Translations under genes and position numbers: made by a program
Notes under the pieces: model-generated
The model's input: the letters and a program-made list of their open reading frames with translations, nothing else
The model's database searches: none
What the model was told of the DNA's origin: nothing
Shown: positions 1 through 5,846 of the stretch, one piece after another
Numbering within the stretch: position 1 is the stretch's first letter
Layout: each line of letters begins with the position of its first letter
DNA from: Bacteroidales bacterium
GTDB taxonomy: Bacteria; Bacteroidota; Bacteroidia; Bacteroidales; F082
Direction: 5' to 3'
Length of the DNA: 6,250 nucleotides
Assembly (NCBI GenBank): GCA_020853175.1
Contig: JADYZK010000449.1
Span: 1-6,250, forward strand

Positions 1-693
1 ACAAAAACGTTGGAATTTTTAAAAACGCAAGGTGTAAAAACTATTGAGTTAGGAGCGCAGTCGTTGGATGATGAGGTGTTGCAAAAAAGTGGAAGAGGGC
101 ATAGCGTGGCCGATGTCATAGCGGCTTCGCAACTTATTTTGGAACACGGTTTTCGCCTGGGATTGCAGATGATGATTGGCTTGCCTGCCGACGATTTTGA
201 AAAGGCAAGCCATACCGCGCAACAAATTATTGATGCCGGTGCGCACGAAACCCGTATCTATCCTTGCTTGGTATTGCACGACACCGCTTTGGAACAGCTT
301 TATCGCCAAGGCGATTATGTGCCGCTTAGTTTGAGTGAAGCTGTTGAATGGTCGGCAGCTTTATATCTTTTGTTTGAAAAGGCAGGCGTTGTGGTGCTTC
401 GCACCGGCCTACACGCTTCGGAGAAGTTGGGCGGCGGCGGCCTCTTGGCAGGCCCTTATCACCCTTCGTTTAAGGCCTTGGTGTTGTCAGCAATATGGGG
501 TAAACAATTCAATGAATTTGCTGAATGGCCTACAAGTGAGGGTGTTATAATATTTACAGCTTCAAAAGAACTGAATTTTGCGGTTGGTCACGAAGCAATC
601 AACAAAAAAAAGCTGCTGGATCGCTATCAGAAGGTGTTTTTTAAGGCGGATCCACAATTGGAAGGCCACGAATTTTATATCCAAGGGTGTTAA
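1..693 (+). CDS. Elp3-like radical SAM protein, C-terminal part (5' end outside window)
   Basis: The reading frame is open from base 1 and ends with TAA at 691-693, giving 230 visible residues. The N-terminal part, which should hold the CxxxCxxC iron-sulphur motif, lies outside, so no start can be assigned; the TTG at 10 is only an internal leucine codon. Visible motifs are those of the second half of a radical SAM barrel of the Elp3/coproporphyrinogen-oxidase-like type: ELGAQS (about visible residues 17-21), a GRGHS motif (31-35), MIGLP (58-62), RIYP (85-88) and a GPYHPSF motif (151-157). The last is typical of stand-alone Elp3-like proteins, best known to me from Clostridia. There is no room for the acetyltransferase domain of true Elp3, so tRNA cm5U modification should not be assumed. 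The substrate is unknown. The next gene starts on the base after the stop codon. Confidence 0.82.
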   Translation, partial: TKTLEFLKTQGVKTIELGAQSLDDEVLQKSGRGHSVADVIAASQLILEHGFRLGLQMMIGLPADDFEKASHTAQQIIDAGAHETRIYPCLVLHDTALEQLYRQGDYVPLSLSEAVEWSAALYLLFEKAGVVVLRTGLHASEKLGGGGLLAGPYHPSFKALVLSAIWGKQFNEFAEWPTSEGVIIFTASKELNFAVGHEAINKKKLLDRYQKVFFKADPQLEGHEFYIQGC

Positions 694-1389
694 ATGTTGA
701 TTATCGCCGATAGCCGAATGCCTCAAACTGCCAAAAAAAGGCTGATGTTGGAAGGTGATGTGCTGTGGCTCGAACCGCAGAAGCCAATATATGAAGCCAT
801 TGCAGCACATCCTGACATCTTTTTTTGCGAAAGCAACGGAAAGCTGATAGCAAGTCCAAACATTCCACTATCGTGGAAAGAAAAGCTCAAAAATGCCGGC
901 ATTGAACCTATTTATGGCAGTTCGTCTCCGGGTTCAGCTTATCCGCAAACGGCAGCTTTTAATGCTGTGGTTACCGAAAAAATGTTGATTCATCACCTCA
1001 AAATCACCGATCCGGTTGTGTTGTCCACAATGCCTACATCCAAACACTTGCACACCCAACAAGGCTATACCCGCTGCAACCTTTTTCCATTGAGTGCCGA
1101 TTGTTTTATCACCGGCGACGCGGATATTTACAATCGGTTGCAGAAATTAAATATGGAGGTGGTGTGGGTTGAATCGCGGCAAATACAACTGCCGGGTTTT
1201 CACAATGGCTTTGTGGGAGGCTGCTTTGGACGCTTTGGCAAGAAGGTTTATTTTTGTGGAAATTTAGATGATCTCAACGAAGCCAAGGCGATTAAAAGAG
1301 CCTTGAATCAACAACAACTGGAATGGGTGAATCTTTATGATGGCCCTCCGAGAGATGTGGGCAGCATTTTTTTTGTTGATTTCCATTGA
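694..1389 (+). CDS. DUF6873-family protein, predicted GME (pentein-like) fold
   Basis: A 231-residue soluble protein with no signal peptide or membrane segment. I recognise the family from its motif order: an early PDIFF segment (40-44), YPQTAAFN (83-90), QGYTRCN (123-129), ITGD (139-142), LPGFHNGFVGGCFG (166-179), GN (189-190) and a C-terminal DVGSIFF (221-227). This is the pattern of the clostridial DUF6873 proteins, which are predicted to adopt the five-bladed fold of guanidino-group-modifying enzymes such as arginine deiminase. In characterised members of that superfamily the catalytic cysteine lies near the C-terminus. Here the C-terminal motif has serine (S224) and the last cysteine is C188, so ordinary hydrolase or deiminase chemistry is doubtful. 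The ATG directly follows the TAA of the Elp3-like gene, with no separate ribosome binding site, which suggests co-translation and a shared process. The family assignment is from memory; the function is unknown. Confidence 0.72.
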   Translation: MLIIADSRMPQTAKKRLMLEGDVLWLEPQKPIYEAIAAHPDIFFCESNGKLIASPNIPLSWKEKLKNAGIEPIYGSSSPGSAYPQTAAFNAVVTEKMLIHHLKITDPVVLSTMPTSKHLHTQQGYTRCNLFPLSADCFITGDADIYNRLQKLNMEVVWVESRQIQLPGFHNGFVGGCFGRFGKKVYFCGNLDDLNEAKAIKRALNQQQLEWVNLYDGPPRDVGSIFFVDFH

Positions 1390-1416
1390 GCCGCAACTTT
1401 GAAACAATAATTGGAT

Positions 1417-1433
1417 ATATTTGCTGCAAATAT
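1417..1433. repeat. 17-bp perfect dyad, candidate operator
   Basis: ATATTTGC-T-GCAAATAT: two 8-base half sites are exact reverse complements around T1425. The dyad overlaps both the -7-like box at 1416-1423 and the TTTG at 1420-1423 used as a possible -33 box. A one-base centre is unsuited to an RNA hairpin of full length but normal for a dimeric repressor or activator site. That it acts as an operator is inference from symmetry and position. Confidence 0.5.
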
Positions 1434-1479
1434 GGCTCAAATGTTAACTTTCATCATTTCAAATCTTTACCATCTCAAC

Positions 1480-1497
1480 GGCAAAAAGCTTTTTGCC
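1480..1497. repeat. 18-bp perfect palindrome in the operon leader
   Basis: GGCAAAAAGCTTTTTGCC is exactly self-complementary and centred between 1488 and 1489, 64 bases before the activase start codon. In RNA it could form a 7-bp stem with an AGCU loop. It could be a regulator site, an RNA hairpin protecting the transcript's 5' end, or part of a weak terminator of the DUF6873 gene. No T run follows, so the terminator reading is the least favoured. Confidence 0.5.
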
Positions 1498-1561
1498 TGC
1501 TGGATTTGCTGAGCAATTTTATTTCCTTCAACCTTCAATTTATTTACGCTAAAAATTCGCC

Positions 1562-2356
1562 ATGAAAGGCCTTGTTTTTGATATTCGCAGTTTTTCCGTT
1601 CACGATGGACCTGGCATTCGTACTACGGTTTTCATGAAAGGATGCCCCTTACGTTGCAGTTGGTGCCACAATCCCGAGAGCCAACAGTCTTTTCCGGAAA
1701 TGGCAAAAACCTATAAAAGGATAGGTGATATGACGATAGAATGTACCCAAACCATTGGCTACACCATTGATTCTTCCGAAATCCTTCGCCGTTCTAAGGA
1801 CGATATGCCTTTTTTCGAGGAATCGGGTGGTGGCATTACCCTTTCCGGTGGCGAACCGTTGATGCAGCCTACATTCACGCTTTTTTTACTGAAAGCTGCA
1901 AAAAAGATGGGCATTCATTCCGCTCTCGATACTTCTGGCTTTGCTAACCCGGAAATCTTTAACAGTGTTTCGCGGGAAGCCGATTTGGTGTTGTTTGACC
2001 TCAAACTTGCCGACGATTTTAATCATCAGCATCATGTTGGACAAAGCAATAGCCTTATCCTTAATAACTTGCGTGGACTCGACAAGAGCAAACAACGTTA
2101 TTTTATTCGTATTCCGCTCATCCCTGAAACAACAGATACCACCCAAAATCTAGAAGGCTTGTATGCCATTTTACGCAACCTTCGATCTGTTGAACGGATT
2201 GATTTGCTTCCCTTCCATCACATTGGAAAAAGCAAGTATGAACGTTTGGGAAAGGAGTATGAATTTCAAAATATCGGAAATTACGATCGCTTGAAAAGTG
2301 AAAGGATAAAGGATTTTTTCAGTGGGTTGGCTGCCAAAGTTACTATTGGCGGATAG
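1562..2356 (+). CDS. Glycyl radical enzyme activase (radical SAM), probable HypD activase
   Basis: This 264-residue radical SAM enzyme uses S-adenosylmethionine to abstract hydrogen from a glycine of its partner GRE. The family signature HDGPGIRTTVF occupies 14-24 and the cluster-binding GCPLRCSWC (C28, C32, C35) 27-35, followed by HNPES. SGGEPL (95-100) is the SAM-binding motif, and DLK (146-148), RIPLIP (183-188) and LLPFHHIGKSKYERLG (215-230) are further conserved GRE-activase motifs. The hydroxyproline dehydratase activase of clostridia carries a ferredoxin-like insert with two CX2CX2CX3C motifs just after the radical SAM cluster. Here that region (about 41-70) is about 30 residues with one cysteine (C61), so no auxiliary clusters can be bound; in this it resembles pyruvate formate-lyase activase. 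The ATG at 1562 puts the usual FDIRSF segment at the N-terminus. The GRE gene follows after 25 bases, so the pair is almost certainly one operon. The partner assignment rests on this adjacency. Confidence 0.9.
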   Translation: MKGLVFDIRSFSVHDGPGIRTTVFMKGCPLRCSWCHNPESQQSFPEMAKTYKRIGDMTIECTQTIGYTIDSSEILRRSKDDMPFFEESGGGITLSGGEPLMQPTFTLFLLKAAKKMGIHSALDTSGFANPEIFNSVSREADLVLFDLKLADDFNHQHHVGQSNSLILNNLRGLDKSKQRYFIRIPLIPETTDTTQNLEGLYAILRNLRSVERIDLLPFHHIGKSKYERLGKEYEFQNIGNYDRLKSERIKDFFSGLAAKVTIGG

Positions 2357-2381
2357 TTTTTTAAACATTAAAAAAAGGGTT

Positions 2382-4736
2382 ATGTTAAGTCAAAGAATTC
2401 AACAACTTAGAAAAGAAAGCCGCAATGCCGTCAACACTATTTCGGCTGAACGGGCAGTTTTGTTGACAGAATTTTACCGTCAGCCCACAACTGCAACCCT
2501 CTCCATTCCTCTTCAGCGGGCCGGTTCGTTTGCGTATATTTTGCGCAACAAGTCAATATATATCGGTAAGGATGAGCTGATTGTGGGCGAACGCGGTCCT
2601 GCACCCAAGGCCACGCCTACCTATCCTGAGATTTCGCTGCACACCATCCACGATCTTGAAATGTTGCATCAGCGACCTAAGGTTTCTTACAGTGTTGACG
2701 AAGCCGTGAAAACAATTTATCAGGAACAAATTATTCCTTTTTGGGAAGGTAAAACGCAGCGTGATCGCATTTTCAACGTCCTTCCGCAGGAATGGAAAAC
2801 AGCTTATGCGGCGGGTGTTTTTACCGAATTTCAAGAGCAGCGGGCACCTGGCCACACCGTTGCCGGAAAGGATGTTTTTCGCACAGGAATGTTGGATTTT
2901 ATGGCCGAAATTCAAGCGGTAAAATTTACTCTTCCACACACATCTGTTGATCAATTAGATGAGCTTGAAGCGATGGAAAAAACAGCCCAAGCCTTGATCG
3001 TTTTTGCTCAACGTCATGTGGAACAACTTAAAGTACTGCTGTCACAGTCCACAACCGAGCAACGCAAAAACGAACTGCTCGATATGATCAAGGTCTGCGA
3101 ACGTGTTCCGGCACATGCTCCGGAAACTTTTCACGAGGCTTTGCAACATTATTGGTTTATCCATGTGGGCGTCATTACCGAGTTAAACCCTTGGGATTCG
3201 TTCAATCCGGGTCGTCTCGATCAACATCTTTATCCTTTTTATCAAAAAGAACTAACGGCAGGCACGCTCACCGAGGCATGGGCGGCTGAATTGCTTCAGG
3301 CTTTCTGGGTGAAATTTAACAACCATCCGGCGCCGCCCAAAGTGGGTGTTACTGCTTTGGAAAGCAATACGTACACAGATTTTGCTTTGATTAACCTTGG
3401 TGGTCTTACCGAGGAAGGTGATGATGCGGTGAACGAACTGAGCTTTCTCATCCTTGATGTGATTGAAGAGATGCGGTTGCTGCAACCCAGCTCAATGGTA
3501 CAAATTAGCAGAAAAAACCCCGATGATTTTGTGAAACGAGCACTTAAAATCACCAAAACAGGCTTTGGTCAACCCTCTTTTTTTAACACCGACGCCATCA
3601 TTAAAGAGTTGTTGGCCCAAGGAAAAAGCATTGAAGACGCCCGCAATGGAGGCGCCAGCGGATGTGTCGAAACGGGAGCTTTTGGCACCGAAGCTTATAC
3701 CTTGTCGGGATATTTTAACCTCAATAAAGTGCTGGAGTTGACGATGAACAATGGTTTTGATGCCCGCACACAAATGCAAATCGGCTTGAAAACAGGCGAG
3801 GTTTCAACATTTGTTTCTTTTGAAGCATTTTATGAGGCTTTTGAACAGCAGTTAAATCATTTTATCAACATCAAACTAACCGGCAACAATGCCATTGAAA
3901 AATGTTTTGCCGATGCCATGCCTGCCCCCTTTTTGTCGTTGTTGATCAACGATTGTATTGCCAACGCCAAAGACTACAACGCCGGTGGCGCGCGATACAA
4001 CACCAGTTACGTGCAGGGCGTGGGTTTGGGAAGCATCACCGACAGCTTGTCGTCTATTAAAAAATGGGTTTTTGACGAAAAGAAGATCAATTTCAACAGC
4101 TTATTGGGTGTATTGCAAACCAACTTTGAGGGGACTCTGGATTGGCAGCAGCGTTTCATTTACGAAAGTCCGAAGTGGGGCAACAACAACGAACAGGCCG
4201 ACCAACATGCGCTGAACGTTTTCGAAAGTTTTTATGCTGCCGTGAATGGCAAACCCAGCTACAGAGGCGGGGTGTTTCGTATTAATTTGTTGCCCACCAC
4301 CTCGCATGTGTATTTTGGAAGTGTTACGGGGGCCATGCCCGATGGCCGATTGGCAGGCAAACCTTTGAGCGAAGGTATAAGTCCTGTGCAAGGTGCCGAC
4401 ACCAACGGGCCTGTGGCCGTGTTGCAATCGGCGGCCAAAATTGACCACCTACGCACCGGCGGAACTTTATTGAACCAGAAATTTACGCCTGAGTTTTTCG
4501 ATGGTGAGGTAGCCATAAGCAACTTAACGGCATTGGTAAGAACTTACTTCAGGCTCAATGGTCATCATATTCAGTTCAATGTGGTGAATGCCTCCACCTT
4601 GCGCGATGCCCAAAAGCATCCTGAGATGCATAGGGATTTGATTGTTCGTGTGGCAGGCTACTCCGACTATTTCAACGATCTGGGCACCGACCTTCAAGAC
4701 GAGATTATCCTTCGCACAGCCCAAGACGGTTGGTGA
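2382..4736 (+). CDS. hypD: trans-4-hydroxy-L-proline dehydratase (glycyl radical enzyme)
   Basis: This cytosolic GRE removes water from trans-4-hydroxy-L-proline, giving (S)-1-pyrroline-5-carboxylate, which a P5C reductase can turn into proline. The 784 residues match Clostridioides difficile HypD (about 789 aa as I recall it) end to end. The thiyl-radical motif GASGCVETG has C428 and the general base E430; the glycyl-radical loop is RVAGYSD with G759. Compared with the HypD residues I remember (C434, E436, Y450, D278, S334, D339, F340, T645, G765), the counterparts C428, E430, Y444, D272, S328, D333, F334, T639 and G759 all fall at a constant offset of six and are all conserved. The APGHTV motif (155-160) is also present. 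This separates it from pyruvate formate-lyase and from choline and glycerol/diol GREs. An in-frame GTG at 2322 would add 20 residues inside the activase gene, but the ATG at 2382 gives the family-typical start. Only an A-rich stretch with GGG precedes it. No proC lies next to it here. Confidence 0.93.
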   Translation: MLSQRIQQLRKESRNAVNTISAERAVLLTEFYRQPTTATLSIPLQRAGSFAYILRNKSIYIGKDELIVGERGPAPKATPTYPEISLHTIHDLEMLHQRPKVSYSVDEAVKTIYQEQIIPFWEGKTQRDRIFNVLPQEWKTAYAAGVFTEFQEQRAPGHTVAGKDVFRTGMLDFMAEIQAVKFTLPHTSVDQLDELEAMEKTAQALIVFAQRHVEQLKVLLSQSTTEQRKNELLDMIKVCERVPAHAPETFHEALQHYWFIHVGVITELNPWDSFNPGRLDQHLYPFYQKELTAGTLTEAWAAELLQAFWVKFNNHPAPPKVGVTALESNTYTDFALINLGGLTEEGDDAVNELSFLILDVIEEMRLLQPSSMVQISRKNPDDFVKRALKITKTGFGQPSFFNTDAIIKELLAQGKSIEDARNGGASGCVETGAFGTEAYTLSGYFNLNKVLELTMNNGFDARTQMQIGLKTGEVSTFVSFEAFYEAFEQQLNHFINIKLTGNNAIEKCFADAMPAPFLSLLINDCIANAKDYNAGGARYNTSYVQGVGLGSITDSLSSIKKWVFDEKKINFNSLLGVLQTNFEGTLDWQQRFIYESPKWGNNNEQADQHALNVFESFYAAVNGKPSYRGGVFRINLLPTTSHVYFGSVTGAMPDGRLAGKPLSEGISPVQGADTNGPVAVLQSAAKIDHLRTGGTLLNQKFTPEFFDGEVAISNLTALVRTYFRLNGHHIQFNVVNASTLRDAQKHPEMHRDLIVRVAGYSDYFNDLGTDLQDEIILRTAQDGW

Positions 4737-4743
4737 TAAATCG

Positions 4744-4792
4744 TTCAACGCCTTTTAAATTGATTTTAAAAGGCGTTGAAACACTATTTTTT
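4744..4792 (+). terminator. Rho-independent terminator after hypD
   Basis: A perfect 16-bp inverted repeat, 4744-4759 and 4765-4780, encloses a 5-base loop (TTGAT). A run of six T lies at 4787-4792, six bases beyond the stem. It starts eight bases after the hypD stop codon and lies between convergent genes. On the minus strand the sequence after the stem has only a short T run (ATTTAT), so termination of the gene ending at 4808 is possible but weaker. The stem is AT-rich towards the loop with a CAACGCC core at its base. Confidence 0.8.
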
Positions 4793-4807
4793 ATTAAAAA
4801 TCGTCCT

Positions 4808-5731
4808 TTATCTCAACATTAAATTGGCTTCTCCAATTTGGTTGTCACCTTCGTAAATATCAACATAATACAAACCGGGTTTCAGGTCTTGCGTTTCACG
4901 TTTGTCCCAATACACGCAAACGGAATGGTCGCTGTTGTTGTAATCCACTACTTCCATAATTGAATATTGAAGGCGCTCACCTTTAAAGATGAAGGAATAA
5001 GCATCGTCGCGGCTTTTCACCAAAATCTTTGAATCGGGTGCAGCAATACGGATAAAAATATTTTTGTTTCCGGCTTGAATCAGGCTGTTTTCGGCCAGCG
5101 TAAAGCAAATTTTAATCCTTTCCACTTTTCCGGCCTTGTCGGTTTCGGCCTCGCCTCTATTGCCTCTTTGGCGCACACCTTGAACATCTACGTTGAAAGT
5201 TCTGAACACGGCAGCTTCTTCTACTTTTCCGGTGAGTTCAGTTTGTTGTTTGGTGAGTTCTTTAAAGCGTTTACGTTCTGTCACCACTTCTTCGCGGATG
5301 CGTTCGTTTTCCTCGGTCAGTTCTTTGTTCACGCTGTAAAGAGAATCCATCTGCCTGACGTAAACTTGCGAAATGACTTGCAGTCGCTCAAGTTTTTTCT
5401 TGACCTTATAATATTCCCATTGGTCGTTGAGTAGCACCTTAATTTCGGCTGCATTGGCCATGATAATGCTGTCTTTTATCATCATCGAATCGGCCATTTG
5501 ACCGTAAGAGGCTTTGGTGCGAGTGTGCACATCAATCAAGCTATCTACCTCACGTTGAAGCAGTTCTCTTTGTGAATTTTTCTCTTCTTGAAGTACGCGC
5601 AAACTTGATTTGGCTGAGATGAGCCAAATGGAAAGGGCAATGATGATGAGGGCAAAAAAGGCCAAAATGATATACAGCCAGCGCGAAGAGTTGGGCGAAG
5701 GTATCGTTTTTGATGATTGTGGATGATCCAT
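4808..5731 (-). CDS. Membrane-anchored coiled-coil protein of unknown function
   Basis: A 307-residue protein of a type common in Bacteroidota that I cannot name. After a Ser/Pro-rich N-terminus (1-17) there is one strongly hydrophobic segment (about 18-39), best read as an uncleaved membrane anchor because no cleavage site is evident. Residues about 41-175 are charged, rich in Glu, Lys, Arg, Gln and Leu, and look like one or two coiled coils, with a possible break around 70-95. The C-terminal part (about 176-307) has alternating hydrophobic residues typical of a beta-rich domain, for example IKICF, IFIRIA, SVCVYW and LYYVDIYEG. With a short N-terminus inside, the coiled coil and domain would be periplasmic; the charge bias is too weak to be sure. 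The ATG at 5731 lies close to a strong promoter match. It is convergent with hypD, and nothing visible links the two. Confidence 0.75.
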   Translation of the reverse strand: MDHPQSSKTIPSPNSSRWLYIILAFFALIIIALSIWLISAKSSLRVLQEEKNSQRELLQREVDSLIDVHTRTKASYGQMADSMMIKDSIIMANAAEIKVLLNDQWEYYKVKKKLERLQVISQVYVRQMDSLYSVNKELTEENERIREEVVTERKRFKELTKQQTELTGKVEEAAVFRTFNVDVQGVRQRGNRGEAETDKAGKVERIKICFTLAENSLIQAGNKNIFIRIAAPDSKILVKSRDDAYSFIFKGERLQYSIMEVVDYNNSDHSVCVYWDKRETQDLKPGLYYVDIYEGDNQIGEANLMLR

Positions 5732-5757
5732 AGTAGAGGTACATTTTCTTAAAGCAA

Positions 5758-5788
5758 CAAAGGTAAATCAAAAATGATTGACGACAAA
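5758..5788 (-). promoter_or_regulatory. Bacteroidetes-type promoter for the coiled-coil protein gene
   Basis: Read on the minus strand, TTTG at 5788-5785 is followed after exactly 19 bases by TACCTTTG at 5765-5758, a full match to the TTTG-N19-21-TAnnTTTG consensus of the primary sigma factor of Bacteroidetes. Transcription would start around 5750, about 20 bases before the ATG at 5731. No Shine-Dalgarno sequence is present in that short leader. No experimental start site is known. Confidence 0.7.
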
Positions 5789-5800
5789 ACTATCGCTATG

Positions 5801-5846
5801 GGTTATGGTGTTATAACCTAAGAAAATGCTTTAGCTTAGTAGGTTA
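5801..5846. repeat. Pair of inverted repeats between epimerase and coiled-coil genes
   Basis: GGTTAT at 5801-5806 and ATAACC at 5813-5818 form a 6-bp dyad with a 6-base loop. TAACCTA at 5814-5820 is also the reverse complement of TAGGTTA at 5840-5846, which includes the epimerase stop codon. The two stems share bases and so exclude each other. There is no clear T run after them on the minus strand, so they make at best a weak terminator for the epimerase gene. Confidence 0.35.

Larger units (their letters stand above)
1390..1561 (+). promoter_or_regulatory. Leader of the hydroxyproline dehydratase operon, with several dyads
   Basis: This 172-bp gap has no gene on either strand that I can support. 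It contains a 17-bp perfect dyad (1417-1433), an 18-bp perfect palindrome (1480-1497) and an imperfect dyad around 1504-1518. A promoter candidate fits the Bacteroidetes pattern: TTTG at 1420-1423, 21 bases, then TAACTTTC at 1445-1452, which matches TAnnTTTG except for the last base. A second -7-like box, TATATTTG at 1416-1423, matches fully but has no -33 box at the right distance. With the first promoter the 5' untranslated region would be about 100 bases and would include the 18-bp palindrome. There is no recognisable Shine-Dalgarno sequence before the ATG at 1562. No strong terminator for the preceding gene is visible; the 18-bp palindrome lacks a following T run. Confidence 0.45.

Noticed and set aside
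1367..1374. Run of eight T near the end of the DUF6873 gene as a possible frameshift or terminator
   Set aside because: The frame continues through it into the expected C-terminal motif and stop; there is no stem in front of the run.
1398..1423. TTTG (1398-1401) plus TATATTTG (1416-1423) as a promoter
   Set aside because: The spacing is only 14 bases, against 19-21 in the Bacteroidetes consensus; the -7-like box alone is not enough, so it is noted only within the leader entry.
2322..2381. In-frame GTG that would extend the glycyl radical enzyme by 20 residues
   Set aside because: The extension overlaps the activase gene by 35 bases and has no match to HypD N-termini; the ATG at 2382 gives the expected start and length.
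3492..4522. Open frames on the minus strand and in another plus frame inside the hypD gene
   Set aside because: They lie within a strongly conserved enzyme gene, have no family-like sequence and no start signals; they reflect codon composition of the sense gene.
5075..5434. 119-codon plus-strand open frame opposite the coiled-coil gene
   Set aside because: It is the antisense of a convincing coding sequence, and its Phe-rich translation mirrors the Lys/Glu-rich coiled coil.
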